From Candidatus Ozemobacteraceae bacterium (GTDB taxonomy: Bacteria; Muiribacteriota; Ozemobacteria; Ozemobacterales; Ozemobacteraceae), in the NCBI GenBank assembly GCA_035373905.1, contig DAOSOK010000028.1, positions 1 to 64,000 on the forward strand: 64,000 nt of DNA, written 5' to 3'. The first letter of the stretch is position 1; each line of letters starts with the position of its first letter. The notes under the pieces are model-generated. The model saw nothing but the letters and a program-made list of their open reading frames with translations, did no database searches and had not been told where the DNA came from. Of the stretch, positions 44,773 to 54,311 are shown in pieces. The translations under genes and the position numbers were made by a program.

Positions 44773-47355
44773 TCAGGCTCCGGCCACGGCCGATGCGGCG
44801 AGTTCGCGGACGGCGGCGGGACTGTCGAGCGTCAGCGCCTTTTCGGCGAGGCTCCGGCAGTCGGACATCGCCAGCCTGCGCACCAGGGCCTTGATCGAGG
44901 GGATCGCGGGCACGCTCACGCTCAGTTTGTCGACGCCGAGGCCCAGCAGGATCGGGACCGCCCGGGCGTCGCCGGCGAGGCCGCCGCAGACGCTGACGGG
45001 CCGCTGGTGGTCACGGGCGGCACGGACGGTCAGTGCGATCAACTGGAGAACGGCCGGATGCAGACCATCGACCTGGGAAGCCAGTTTCGGGTGTCCCCGG
45101 TCCATCGCCAATGTATATTGGGTCAAATCGTTCGTGCCGATCGAGAAGAACGCGGCCTCGTGCGCGAACCGTTCGGCAAGCAGCGCGGCGCTGGGCACCT
45201 CGACCATGATGCCGGCCGGAACCGGCGAGACGCCGAGCGCCTTCGCCTCCTCCTCGAGGATGTCCCGGGCGGCCCGGAACTCGGCGAGGCTCGCGATCAT
45301 CGGAAACATCACCTGGACGGCCGCGCCGCCGGATGCCGCGGCGCGCAGAACGGCTCGCAGCTGGGGGCGCATGATGTCGGGGCGGTCCAGCGCGACACGC
45401 AGGCCCCGGATGCCGAGGAACGGGTTTTCCTCGCGCGGAAGCGGAAGATAGGAAAGAGGCTTGTCGCCGCCGACGTCCAGGGTGCGGATCGTCAGCGTGC
45501 GGCCCTGTCCGAGGGTTTGGGCCATGGCCGTGTAGGCGGCGGTCTGCTCGTCTTCGGTCGGCGGCACGGCCCGGTCGAGGAAGAGGAATTCCGACCGGAG
45601 GAGGCCGACGCCTTCGCCGCCGAGTTTCACCGACTGGTCGGCATCGGCCTGGCCGCCGATGTTCGCCACGACGGCGATCTTGCTGCCGTCGCGCGTGAGG
45701 GCGGGCTCGGCGGCGGCGGCGAACTCGGCGCGGCGCCGTTCCTCGGCCGCTTTCTGCTCGCCCCGGACCTTCTCGATCTCGGCCGCGGGCGGATTCAGCC
45801 GCAGGATGCCATTCGAGCCGTCGAGAACCGCCGGAAGATCATCCGCGACGTCGAGCACCCGGGGTTCGATCGCGGCGATGGCCGGCAGGCCGAGGGATCG
45901 GGCGAGGATGGCCACATGCGAGGTTGCGCCGCCGGCCACGGTGGCGAACCCGAGAACCTTTCCGCGGTCGAGCGCCGCCGTATCGGACGGGGTGAGGTCT
46001 TCCGCGACGAGGATCGTCTCGGGCGGGAACTCCCGCTTTTCCTCGCCGACCCCGAGCAGGATGCGGAGCACGCGGCGTCCGACGTCGCGCAGGTCGTTCG
46101 CGCGCGCCGCCAGCAGCTCGTTGCTCATGGCGGCGAGCCGGTCGGCCTGGACCGTGATGGCGGCATCCCATGCGGCCGCGGCGCTTTTTCCCTTCGCGAT
46201 GGCGCTTTCGGTCAGATCGAGCACGTCGGGATCGTCCATCAGTTCCTGGTGGGCCGCAAATATGGCGGCTTTTCCGGCGTCGGCCGCGGCGGCGAGCCTG
46301 TCATGGAGCGCTCCGGTCTGCTGTTTCGCCTGTTCGAGCGCCTGGCCCAGCTTCCTGCGCTCGATTTCGGGAGTTTCCGCCGTTTCCGGGACGTGAAGAT
46401 CGGTGCGGACGAGTTTTCTGATGCGTCCGACAGCCAGCCCCGGCGAGGCGGAAACGCCCGTCAGGCGGTTCGGGTCACCGGAAACGAGAGCGGCCGGTCT
46501 CGATTCCGGCGTTGGCGCCGTGACGGCTCCGGGCGGAAGAGCCCGGGCCGCCTGCGCGGCCCTGCCGCCGCCCTCCCCCAGTCCGTCGCGCACAGCTGGC
46601 AGGATAGCCGCCAGCGCAGCTTCGGCATCAGGGCCCTTCGCGGTCAGGTAAATCTTGTCGCCACATCGCACGTCGAGACCCATGATCGCGACAAGGCTTC
46701 GGGCGTTCGCGGCAGCCGTTCCCCGGTGCAGCCTGATCTCGGATTTATACCGGCGGGCCAGGCCGGCGAGAACCGCGGCGGGCCTGGCGTGGAGGCCTGT
46801 CGGGTTCGGAACGACGACCGCTTCCGACGTGAGGGTCTTCGCGAGGTCCGGCTCCGCTTCGGGAGCTCCGGCGGCCGGTTCCGCGAGATGTATTTCGAGC
46901 ACGATATCCCTGCCTGACGAAACGGATCCGGTCGCCGGCTTCATCGATGCGACCCGCTCTGGCGTCGTGACGAGCACCTGGGTCAGGAGGCTCGCGGCGC
47001 GCCTGGCGACGAGGTCGGGATCGAACTCGATCAAGGGCTGGCCGATCTTGATCGCTTCGCCGGCCCTGACGAGGGGCTTGAACCCGTCCCCCTTGAGATG
47101 GACCGTATCGATGCCGATATGCATCATGATTTCGAGGCCCGCCGCCGGGGAAAACGTGATCGCGTGACCGCAGGAATGAACCTGCGTGACGGTTCCGTCG
47201 CAGGGTGCTTTCAAAACCGGATCGACCGGGTCGATCGATATGCCATCACCTACGATTTTCTGTGCAAACACGGGATCGGGCACCAGTTCAATCGGCACCA
47301 GGATTCCCGACAGCGGCGCTTTCAGCACGAGCGTTTGCGGCTGATTCCTCGTCAT
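44773..47355 (-). CDS. PTS EIIA-HPr-EI fusion protein
   Basis: This 860-residue multidomain protein carries the general and sugar-specific phospho-relay in one chain. EIIA of the glucose type has His79 in MMHIGIDTVHL. HPr has His189 in NPTGLHARPA and the regulatory-type Ser220. Enzyme I has His480 in GGATSHVAILA and a PEP-binding C-terminal barrel with GTNDLTQYTLA and CGGLAGD. Phosphate flows PEP to EI to HPr to EIIA to the EIIB domains of the next gene product. No separate ptsH or ptsI is visible. A TATAGT box (47400-47405, minus strand) may be the -10 of the operon, though its -35 is poor. Confidence 0.95.
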   Translation of the reverse strand: MTRNQPQTLVLKAPLSGILVPIELVPDPVFAQKIVGDGISIDPVDPVLKAPCDGTVTQVHSCGHAITFSPAAGLEIMMHIGIDTVHLKGDGFKPLVRAGEAIKIGQPLIEFDPDLVARRAASLLTQVLVTTPERVASMKPATGSVSSGRDIVLEIHLAEPAAGAPEAEPDLAKTLTSEAVVVPNPTGLHARPAAVLAGLARRYKSEIRLHRGTAAANARSLVAIMGLDVRCGDKIYLTAKGPDAEAALAAILPAVRDGLGEGGGRAAQAARALPPGAVTAPTPESRPAALVSGDPNRLTGVSASPGLAVGRIRKLVRTDLHVPETAETPEIERRKLGQALEQAKQQTGALHDRLAAAADAGKAAIFAAHQELMDDPDVLDLTESAIAKGKSAAAAWDAAITVQADRLAAMSNELLAARANDLRDVGRRVLRILLGVGEEKREFPPETILVAEDLTPSDTAALDRGKVLGFATVAGGATSHVAILARSLGLPAIAAIEPRVLDVADDLPAVLDGSNGILRLNPPAAEIEKVRGEQKAAEERRRAEFAAAAEPALTRDGSKIAVVANIGGQADADQSVKLGGEGVGLLRSEFLFLDRAVPPTEDEQTAAYTAMAQTLGQGRTLTIRTLDVGGDKPLSYLPLPREENPFLGIRGLRVALDRPDIMRPQLRAVLRAAASGGAAVQVMFPMIASLAEFRAARDILEEEAKALGVSPVPAGIMVEVPSAALLAERFAHEAAFFSIGTNDLTQYTLAMDRGHPKLASQVDGLHPAVLQLIALTVRAARDHQRPVSVCGGLAGDARAVPILLGLGVDKLSVSVPAIPSIKALVRRLAMSDCRSLAEKALTLDSPAAVRELAASAVAGA

Positions 47356-47460
47356 CTCTTCCTCCGATGGCCCCCGCCTCGTCGCAGGGGTGTTCCGCCA
47401 CTATACCACCGGCCGGGCACACATGCGAAACTCCCCGCAAACCGCCGCCGGAAACAAAGG

Positions 47461-47485
47461 AAGCGCACCCGCGATGGGTGCGCTT
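47461..47485 (-). terminator. Terminator after the polytopic membrane protein gene
   Basis: AAGCGCACCC pairs with GGGTGCGCTT over a five-base loop, followed on the minus strand by CCTTTGTTT. It lies 31 bases after the stop at 47517 and upstream of the PTS promoter region. Confidence 0.7.
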
Positions 47486-47516
47486 GAAGGGGTTGAAGCA
47501 GACAGGGGATGGGGGA

Positions 47517-48836
47517 CTACGATTTCCGGAGGTTCTTCGTTCCGAGGCTGAGAAGGAATCCGAGGCCGAGGCTGACGAACGAACCGATCATCAGGAGAGA
47601 CGCCCAGGTCGTCGTCGAGAGGGTACGACCATAGTCATAGATATTGCCGGCGGCCGACTTGATGCCGAGACCGAAATACCTGACCGCGACGAGGCCGAGA
47701 AAGCCGACGCAGAAAAGGTTCCGCCTGGTGAATGCGACGACGAGGTGGGCGCCGAACACGAGATACCAGTTGATGGTCGAGAGACCGCCGCCGATCTCGT
47801 CCGTCCTGGCGGTGAAGAGTGCGAACAGCGTCAGGCCGATCAGCACCGTGGCGTCGTAGGTGTTGATCGAGTACATCTTTGCGATCTGCGTGCGGAAGAA
47901 ACTTTGGAAGAAAAAAACGCCGGCGAGCAGATACGGCAGATAGACGAAGGTCAGGTTGCCGATCGCCGGGTTTCCGGCGGTCGCGTCGGCCATCACGTTC
48001 TTTTCGAGCTGGAACGGCAGGATCGCGAAGGGGAACAGCAGGAGCGCCCAGGAAAACGTCGTCGCGTCGCCGACATACGGGTTGGGCTCGGCTTCCTCGA
48101 GACTGCTGTTGCGCCAGTTGGCGACGATGACCGGGAGCTGGATCGCGGCCGCGACGAGCCAGATCATGTACACGTCCACCTGGCCGGAAAACGGCATTCC
48201 CGGATTGCCGCTTCCCGTCGAATCCATGACTGAGTATATATAATTAGGAGAATAATATATCATGCCGAACGCCATGAGCGGATAGACGAGACGTTCCCAG
48301 CGCACCTTGATCTCGAGCCAGGTGAGAACGGCCCAGACCTTGGCCGCACCGAGAACAAGATAGAACGTGGAAAGGGTGAAGCCCCATGACCGGTCCATCA
48401 CCGCGATGCGCACCTGGTAGAACGTGAGATCGGCCAGGAACACCATGACGAAGACGAGCAGCAGTTTGCCGTGCCGGCTGTTCGTGCCGGTCCGGAGCAG
48501 GTAGATCGCCATGGCCACCAGGACGATCTCGTAGACGTTCTGCACGCCGAAGAAACCGGCGACGGTCCCGACGCCGACCGCGTTTTCCGACGCCGCGCCG
48601 TTGACCAGATACAATCCCGCGATCATCAGCAGCACGCTCACCAGGTAGAGCGGGTTGGCGTCGATGATCAGGCGCATCCAGCCGCCGTCTTCACCTCCGT
48701 CTCCCGCATGTCCGGAAGGCGGCACGCCGTCCGTGTTCTCCGGGCGCACGTCCCCGGCGTCGCGTGAACGTTCCGGCTTCTGCGCGGCATCCGTCTGCTG
48801 CATCGGCAACTCCTGATTCGACGTGTTCTCTGTCAT
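47517..48836 (-). CDS. Polytopic membrane protein of unknown function
   Basis: This is a 439-residue protein. The first 55 residues are hydrophilic and acidic (probably cytoplasmic). The rest holds about ten hydrophobic helices with aromatic-rich short loops (for example FGMIYYSPNYIYSVMD). There are no transporter motifs, no heme or metal ligands in a clear pattern and no catalytic motif I recognise. A GGAGG site precedes the ATG at 48836; a longer frame to 48896 is less likely. It lies upstream of the PTS operon on the same strand but is separated by a terminator, so a link to sugar uptake is not implied. Confidence 0.7.
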   Translation of the reverse strand: MTENTSNQELPMQQTDAAQKPERSRDAGDVRPENTDGVPPSGHAGDGGEDGGWMRLIIDANPLYLVSVLLMIAGLYLVNGAASENAVGVGTVAGFFGVQNVYEIVLVAMAIYLLRTGTNSRHGKLLLVFVMVFLADLTFYQVRIAVMDRSWGFTLSTFYLVLGAAKVWAVLTWLEIKVRWERLVYPLMAFGMIYYSPNYIYSVMDSTGSGNPGMPFSGQVDVYMIWLVAAAIQLPVIVANWRNSSLEEAEPNPYVGDATTFSWALLLFPFAILPFQLEKNVMADATAGNPAIGNLTFVYLPYLLAGVFFFQSFFRTQIAKMYSINTYDATVLIGLTLFALFTARTDEIGGGLSTINWYLVFGAHLVVAFTRRNLFCVGFLGLVAVRYFGLGIKSAAGNIYDYGRTLSTTTWASLLMIGSFVSLGLGFLLSLGTKNLRKS

Positions 48837-49126
48837 ACCCCGCCTCCAATCGCCGCGATTTTTGATTCGATGCCGTTGCTTCGGCGCAACCGACATGCCA
48901 GCCCGTACACGGGATGTCGCACGTCACGGCGGCATCCCGAAAACTCGCGTTCAGAGCGCATTTCCCGCCACATTCACCGTTCGTCCGGCCCGGTCTCGAG
49001 CTCCGGATGCGTCATTTCTGTCCAGCGTCGAGGCGTCGGGAATGACGCAGGTCGAGGAGGTTTGGAAATGCGACGTTTTCATGTATGATGCTGACGATAG
49101 ACACACACCGGATCGAGGAGGTTCTT

Positions 49127-49927
49127 GTGAGACACATCATCACCGCTTCCCTTCTGCTGCTTCTGCTGCTGGCCTTGTCGTCCGTCGTTCCGTCGCACGC
49201 CGCGCCGCCCCCCGTTCCCGCCGAAGCCGAGGCGGAATGGGAGGTCGAAAAGATCGTTCTGCACCGCGACAACGGCAAAGGGGAAGCCGGCGACGAGACA
49301 TCCTGGTTTTATCCTTCCGACCACGTGCACCATGTTCTGGTGCGGTTCAAGTCGCTCAAGGTGGGCCTTCTGAAGCCGGTCGCGAAGTTCATCTCGGTGA
49401 ACACCGCCGCCGGCCGCGACCTGGTCATCGCCGAGTCCCCATCGGAAACGGCCCTCGTCGGGAACGAGTACAAGGGGTCGCTGACGCTCGAGCGCGATTT
49501 CCCCGTCGGATACTACCGGTTCGAACTCGCAATCAACGGCAAACCCGTCGCGGCGACAAACTACTGCGTCATGGACAAGCCGGCTGATTTCAAAATCTAC
49601 GATTATTCCCTCCACCTCCCCGATACAGACGGAGAACTTGGCGAGGAAGTGAAGGGGTTTACGACGGCAAACCGGCATCTGTATCTGAGCGTGCGGACAT
49701 CGGGAATCGTGCCGGGCACCCGGCTGAAATGGATCTGGCGCGCTCTCGAAACGGAAAAAGGCCCCGGCGAGATCACCTCCGCCGAAGGGCTTCTGCAGGA
49801 GGTCGGGATCTTCAACCTCAGCCCCGATCTCAGACTGGAAAACCCGCTTCCGGTCGGTTCCTACAGTCTCGAAATGTATCTCGACGGCACCCCGATCGCA
49901 TCTTTCCCCTTCGGCGTAGAAAAATAG
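49127..49927 (+). CDS. Secreted beta-rich protein of unknown function
   Basis: This 266-residue protein starts at a GTG with a strong GAGGAGG site 5 bases away; an upstream ATG at 49085 lacks one. A signal peptide (1-25, ending PSHA) is followed by two similar beta-domains. Each ends in a VGxYxxE pattern (FPVGYYRFELAINGKPVA and LPVGSYSLEMYLDGTPIA). The duplicated Ig-like or bacterial extracellular domain is likely a binding or structural module. The family is not recognised. Confidence 0.65.
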   Translation: MRHIITASLLLLLLLALSSVVPSHAAPPPVPAEAEAEWEVEKIVLHRDNGKGEAGDETSWFYPSDHVHHVLVRFKSLKVGLLKPVAKFISVNTAAGRDLVIAESPSETALVGNEYKGSLTLERDFPVGYYRFELAINGKPVAATNYCVMDKPADFKIYDYSLHLPDTDGELGEEVKGFTTANRHLYLSVRTSGIVPGTRLKWIWRALETEKGPGEITSAEGLLQEVGIFNLSPDLRLENPLPVGSYSLEMYLDGTPIASFPFGVEK

Positions 49928-49982
49928 CTTTTACAATAGAATAAACATCGCTGCATATTCGCAGGCGCGTTGGCTGCCTGGT

Positions 49983-50092
49983 TATTGAGTTCTGCAGAAC
50001 AAAAGCCATTTTCTCCTTCCCGTTCGTGCCGAGCCTGTCAAAGCACGTGAAGCTCTCGCCCCTTCGATAGACTCAGGGCGAACGGGTGGTTT
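49983..50092. repeat. Long-hairpin intergenic repeat, copy D (overlaps gene end)
   Basis: The left flank TTGAGTTCTGCAGAACAAA is followed by arms at about 50021 and 50060-50084. The right end runs into the minus-strand permease gene, and its bases encode the last residues (ETTRSP) and the stop at 50073. Confidence 0.8.
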
Positions 50093-50999
50093 CGGGGTCG
50101 GCCGCCGGGCTTCTTTTCAGGAGAGGTCCGAACTGAGCCAGGAGGCACCCCGCGAGCATCAGCGCGCAGCCGGCCGTCGCGCGCCAGGACATGATTTCCC
50201 CGAGCAGCACCCGGCCCGTCCAGGCGGCGAACACGGCTTCGAGGCTCAGGATGATCGCGGCATGCGCCGGCAGGGCGTCTTTCTGCGCGATGACCTGGAG
50301 CGTATACCCGACGCCCACCGAGATCAGTCCGCCGTAGGCGATCGGCACGACTCCTCCCGACAGGCCGGTGAGGGTGACGGATTCGCGCCAGAAGGCCGTC
50401 GCCAGGCTGAGAATTCCGCAGACGATGAACTGGCCGATCGAGAAGGATATCGGCTCGAGCCGAGCCGCATACCAGCCGACCAGCAGAACGTGACCGGCCC
50501 AGAAGACTGCCCCGATCAGCTCCAGCAGGTCGCCGAACGCGATCGTGAACGCTTCGGTGACGCTCAGCAGGAACAGGCCGACGGCCGCCAGCACCACGCC
50601 AAACCAGGTCCACGCGTCCGGCCGATGGTGCGCGAACAAGCCGAACAGCGGCACGAACACCACGTACAACCCCGTGATGAACCCGGCTTTTCCGGCCGTC
50701 GTCCAGACGAGGCCGACCTGCTGAAGCGAGGCGCCGGCGAACAGGAAAACCCCGGCGATACAGCAAGCCCTGACATACCGCGACATCCCGAGATCGACCC
50801 CGGCGCCTTCAGCCCGGGCGACGTTCCGTTGGTGTCGGGCAAGCGGCAGAAGCGCGAGCGCGCCGAGCAGGAACCGCACGCCGTTGAACGTGAACGGTCC
50901 GACGCTGTTCATGCCGACGCGCTGTGCGACGAACGCCGCGCCCCAGACCAGGGCCGTCAGCAGCAGCATCGCATCAGCTTTCCAGATTTTCGTATTCAT
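50073..50999 (-). CDS. EamA/DMT-family permease, tail encoded by a repeat
   Basis: This 308-residue protein has ten helices in two EamA repeats (VRFLLGALALLP in the first, LSLEAVFAAWTGRVLLGE in the second, the latter the classic end motif). It probably exports a small metabolite. GGAGGAG lies before the ATG at 50999. The last few codons and the stop lie inside copy D of the intergenic repeat, so the element seems to have replaced or extended the original C-terminus. No sequence likeness beyond family level is seen to the permease at 39409. Confidence 0.82.
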   Translation of the reverse strand: MNTKIWKADAMLLLTALVWGAAFVAQRVGMNSVGPFTFNGVRFLLGALALLPLARHQRNVARAEGAGVDLGMSRYVRACCIAGVFLFAGASLQQVGLVWTTAGKAGFITGLYVVFVPLFGLFAHHRPDAWTWFGVVLAAVGLFLLSVTEAFTIAFGDLLELIGAVFWAGHVLLVGWYAARLEPISFSIGQFIVCGILSLATAFWRESVTLTGLSGGVVPIAYGGLISVGVGYTLQVIAQKDALPAHAAIILSLEAVFAAWTGRVLLGEIMSWRATAGCALMLAGCLLAQFGPLLKRSPAADPETTRSP

Positions 51000-51151
51000 C
51001 CGCTCCTCCGCGTGCCGTAGTATCCGACGCCAGCCCCAGATTTGCAACCGTCCGCCGGAAGAAACCGCACGGGCGGGTGCATCGGCCGCATGGGCGTGAT
51101 ACGATGAACGCCGCAAAAATCACCCATGTATGGGAAATGAAGGAGTCAGGC

Positions 51152-53248
51152 ATGTTGATACGCTCTCTGCTCACCGTTCTGGCCGTCGTCTGCTGCGCCG
51201 GCCTGGCTTTCGCCGAACAGTCCAGGGCCGCCCAGCCCGTCCAGGGTTGCAAGGTCCAGCTCGCGGACGTCGAGGGGATGCCCTTCGCCCCCCGGTTCGA
51301 TTTCACGAAGGAAGAAGTCGCGAAGGTCGCCTCCGACTCGCGCAAGGAGCTCGACGCGCGCCTCGAGGAGATCGTGAAGATCCCCGCCGGCAAACGCACG
51401 TTCGACAACACCGTGAAGGCGTTCGAAGCGGCCCTGTCGGATTTCGGCGACGTCATCACCCTTCCGATCTTCATGTCGTATGTCTCGAAGGATGCCGCGG
51501 TGCGCGAAGCGGCAGCGGCGCTCGAAGAGGAATCGAGCAAATACACCGTCGAGATCATGACCCGGCGCGACCTGTACAACGCCGTCAACGAGTTCGCGCA
51601 GACAAAGCCGCAGCTTTCCGATGAAGATCAGTTTCTGCTCGACCGCATCATGCTCGGGTTCAAGCGCAACGGTCTCATGCTGTCCGAAGCCGACCTCGCG
51701 ACATACAAGGAGCTGAAGCAGCAGCTCGTCGCGACCGAGCTCAAGTTCGAGAAGAACATCCGCGACTGGAAGGACCAGCTCGAGGTCACGAAGGAAGAGC
51801 TCGAAGGCCTTCCCGAGGATTTCATCGCTGGCCTCGCCACCACGACCGACGGCAGGTTCGTCGTGACCCTCAATTACCCCGACTACTTCCCGATGATGGA
51901 CAACGCGAAGAACGACGACGTCCGTCGCCGGCTCGAGTTCAAGTTCAACAACCGCTGCGCCGACACCAACGTGCAGCTGCTCGAAGAGGGCCTCCGGCTC
52001 CGCCAGCAGCTCGCCGAACTGCTCGGATACAAGAACCACGCCGAATATCAGCTCGACGACCGCATGGCGAAGAAGCCCGAAACGGTCACCGAGTTCCTCG
52101 ACCGCCTGCACGGCAAGCTGCTTCCCAAGGCGAAAGCCGAGCTGCGAGACCGCCTCGCCCTTCGTGCGAAAGAAGCCGGCATCCGCACCACCGAGCCCCT
52201 GATGGGCTGGCAGTGGCGCTACTGGAACAACCAGTACAGCAAGATGGTGCTCAACATCGACAAGGAAGCGATGAAGCAGTATTTCCCGCTCGAGACCGTC
52301 ATGAACGGCATGCTCGCCATCTACGCCGAAGTCTTCGACGTGATCATGGAAAAAGCGGCCCTTCCCGTCTGGAACGAGGAAGTGATGTCCTACGTCGTGA
52401 AGGAGAAGAACGGCGAGGTCATCGGGTATCTCTACATCGACCTGTTCCCGCGCGACGGGAAATACAAGCATCAGGCCTGCTTCGGCCTGGTCGGCGGCCG
52501 CGAGCTGCCGGGCGGCGTCTATCAGAAGCCGGCTTGCGCCATCGTCGGCAACTTCAACCGGCCCGCGGCCGGCCAGCCCTCGCTGCTGACCCACGACGAC
52601 GTCGAGACGATGTTCCACGAGTTCGGTCACGTCACCCACAATATCTTCACGAAGGCCCGCTACGGCATGTTCTCGGGAACCGCCGTCGCGCGCGACTTCG
52701 TCGAGGTGCCCTCGACCATCCTCGAGAACTGGGCCTGGAACAAGGACGTGCTCAAGCGCATCTCCGGCCACTGGAAGAACCCGTCCGAGAAGCTGCCCGA
52801 CGCGATGATCGACCGCCTCATCAAGAGCCGCACCTTCGACACCGGCCTCGTGAACGTGCGCCAGATCTTCCTCACGAAGTTCGATATGGCCTGCCATACG
52901 ACCGATCTGAAAAACACCACGATCACCTACGGCCGGCTCCAGCGCAAGTACATGCTGACGCCCAAGAGCGTCGGAACGCATCCGCAGGCCAGCTTTGGCC
53001 ACCTGATGGGCGGCTATGACGCCGGATACTACGGGTATCTCTGGGCCCGCGCCATCTCGGCCGACATCTTCACCGAGTTCGAGAAGAACGGCGTGTTCGA
53101 CGGCGCCACCGGGAAGAAGTATCGCGACCTGATCCTCGCCCCCGGCCGCACCGCCGACCAGAACGTGCAGATCCAGGCATTCCTCGGCCGGGCCTTCAAC
53201 GAGGATGCCCTGCTTCGCCAGTTCGGCCTCGAAACCGTTTCGAAGTAA
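51152..53248 (+). CDS. Exported M3-family metallopeptidase (oligopeptidase)
   Basis: This 698-residue protein has a signal peptide (1-21, ending AFAE) followed by a full M3 thimet-oligopeptidase fold. The zinc motif is HEFGH in ETMFHEFGHVTHN with the third Glu ligand in EVPSTILENWAW. Late residues include ASFGHLMGGYDAGYYGYLWA, which contain the conserved His and Tyr of the substrate pocket. M3 enzymes cut short peptides and are usually cytoplasmic (PepF, OpdA, Dcp). The signal peptide suggests periplasmic peptide breakdown. AGGAG sits 7 bases before the ATG. A terminator follows. Confidence 0.9.
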   Translation: MLIRSLLTVLAVVCCAGLAFAEQSRAAQPVQGCKVQLADVEGMPFAPRFDFTKEEVAKVASDSRKELDARLEEIVKIPAGKRTFDNTVKAFEAALSDFGDVITLPIFMSYVSKDAAVREAAAALEEESSKYTVEIMTRRDLYNAVNEFAQTKPQLSDEDQFLLDRIMLGFKRNGLMLSEADLATYKELKQQLVATELKFEKNIRDWKDQLEVTKEELEGLPEDFIAGLATTTDGRFVVTLNYPDYFPMMDNAKNDDVRRRLEFKFNNRCADTNVQLLEEGLRLRQQLAELLGYKNHAEYQLDDRMAKKPETVTEFLDRLHGKLLPKAKAELRDRLALRAKEAGIRTTEPLMGWQWRYWNNQYSKMVLNIDKEAMKQYFPLETVMNGMLAIYAEVFDVIMEKAALPVWNEEVMSYVVKEKNGEVIGYLYIDLFPRDGKYKHQACFGLVGGRELPGGVYQKPACAIVGNFNRPAAGQPSLLTHDDVETMFHEFGHVTHNIFTKARYGMFSGTAVARDFVEVPSTILENWAWNKDVLKRISGHWKNPSEKLPDAMIDRLIKSRTFDTGLVNVRQIFLTKFDMACHTTDLKNTTITYGRLQRKYMLTPKSVGTHPQASFGHLMGGYDAGYYGYLWARAISADIFTEFEKNGVFDGATGKKYRDLILAPGRTADQNVQIQAFLGRAFNEDALLRQFGLETVSK

Positions 53249-53269
53249 TCCTCCCGCCCCGTTTCACCA

Positions 53270-53302
53270 CCGGGTCCGCCTCACGGGCGGGCCCGGTTTT
53301 CT
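53270..53302 (+). terminator. Terminator after the M3 peptidase gene
   Basis: CCGGGTCCGCC pairs with GGCGGGCCCGG (one G-U pair) over a five-base loop, followed by TTTTCTTT. Confidence 0.88.
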
Positions 53303-53374
53303 TTCCCAGGAATACGAAGATGGTGCACAGAAATCATTCCCGGGTCAATCCAGGACATCGTTATTGCGTTGCAC

Positions 53375-53398
53375 CGGGCGGGTTTCAAACCCGCCCCT
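53375..53398. repeat. GGGCGGGTTTCAAACCCGCCC palindrome, copy 2
   Basis: A perfect palindrome about 100 bases before the NrdG-like gene. Compare copies at 20216 and 57943. Confidence 0.75.
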
Positions 53399-53494
53399 AT
53401 AGTTGCATCGCTCTTTTTATCTAATGGTGAAAGAGTCTCGGCGGCGGGATTTTTCTGGAGTCTTCGGCGGGAAAATCTGAGGTATCATCTTTGT

Positions 53495-54106
53495 ATGATG
53501 AAACTGCGGGTTCATTCGTTCATCGGCCGGACGGCCGTCGAGGGGCCGGGGGAGCGGGCCTGCATCTGGGTGCAGGGCTGCCCGATCCGGTGCGCAGGCT
53601 GTTTCAACCCGGAGACGTGGCCGTTCGAAGGCGGCTCGGAGATGACCGTCGACGACCTGTTCGAGAGGGTGTCACGCGAGAATGATATAGAAGGCATTAC
53701 ATTTCTCGGCGGCGAGCCGTTCGCGCAGGCGGCCCCTCTCGCGGAACTGGCGGAACGGCTGCGCGAAAAAGGCCTCTCCGTCGTCACGTTCACGGGGTAT
53801 ACGCTCGAACGGATCCGCGCCGCGGGCGACGCCGCTTGGGACCGCCTGCTCGCGGCGACCGACCTGCTGATCGACGGGCCGTTTGTCGAGGCGCAGGCCG
53901 ATCAGAGCCGTCCCTGGGTTGGATCGTCGAACAAGCGGTTCGTCTTCCTGACCGGGCGGTACCGCCATCTCGAGGCCGTTCTGAACCAGATTCCGAACGG
54001 CCTGGAGCTCCGGATCTCGCCGGTGGGCGGCGTCACCATCAACGGCATGGAGACCTCCGAGGCTCTCGAAGAGATCAGAAAGACCCTCGTCACTTCACGT
54101 CGTTAA
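53495..54106 (+). CDS. NrdG-like radical-SAM activating enzyme
   Basis: This 203-residue protein has the radical-SAM CxxxCxxC motif in VQGCPIRCAGCFNPETW, the signature of anaerobic ribonucleotide-reductase activase. GGEPFAQ follows as the SAM-binding motif. It is longer than E. coli NrdG, with a C-terminal extension including PVGGVTING. The enzyme makes a glycyl radical on its partner reductase. No nrdD is in the window, so the partner must lie elsewhere, or the target is another glycyl-radical enzyme. Two adjacent ATG codons (53495, 53498) are candidates, and no strong ribosome site is seen. Confidence 0.82.
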   Translation: MMKLRVHSFIGRTAVEGPGERACIWVQGCPIRCAGCFNPETWPFEGGSEMTVDDLFERVSRENDIEGITFLGGEPFAQAAPLAELAERLREKGLSVVTFTGYTLERIRAAGDAAWDRLLAATDLLIDGPFVEAQADQSRPWVGSSNKRFVFLTGRYRHLEAVLNQIPNGLELRISPVGGVTINGMETSEALEEIRKTLVTSRR

Positions 54107-54311
54107 TCCACTTCGAAACGCGTTCCGGCGTGTTTTTGACATACTCGCCGAAGCGGTCCCAGTGGGTGGTGAACACGGTCCGCTTCATCGGCATCCCGCG
54201 CTCCATGAAATCTTCCTGCGTGATTTCGAGCGTTCCGCTCTTGAAGAAAACATAGGCGAACAGCCCGAACAGAACGGCGATGATCATCACCGGCTTGAAA
54301 AACGCATGCAT
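54090..54311 (-). CDS. Small single-helix membrane protein
   Basis: This 73-residue protein has one transmembrane helix (about 7-24) followed by a charged soluble tail with WDRFGEYVKNTPERV. The ATG at 54311 has an AGGAG site 8 bases before it. It converges on the NrdG-like gene and the two stops overlap by 17 bases. No family is recognised. The size and layout match small accessory membrane proteins. Confidence 0.6.
   Translation of the reverse strand: MHAFFKPVMIIAVLFGLFAYVFFKSGTLEITQEDFMERGMPMKRTVFTTHWDRFGEYVKNTPERVSKWINDVK

Noticed and set aside
43023..44894. A 623-codon plus-strand frame opposite the PTS permease
   Set aside because: Arg/Asp/Gly-rich shadow; the minus strand has clear EIIC and EIIB motifs.
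44359..46917. An 852-codon plus-strand frame opposite the PTS fusion
   Set aside because: Shadow of the EIIA-HPr-EI gene, whose three phospho-His motifs are certain.
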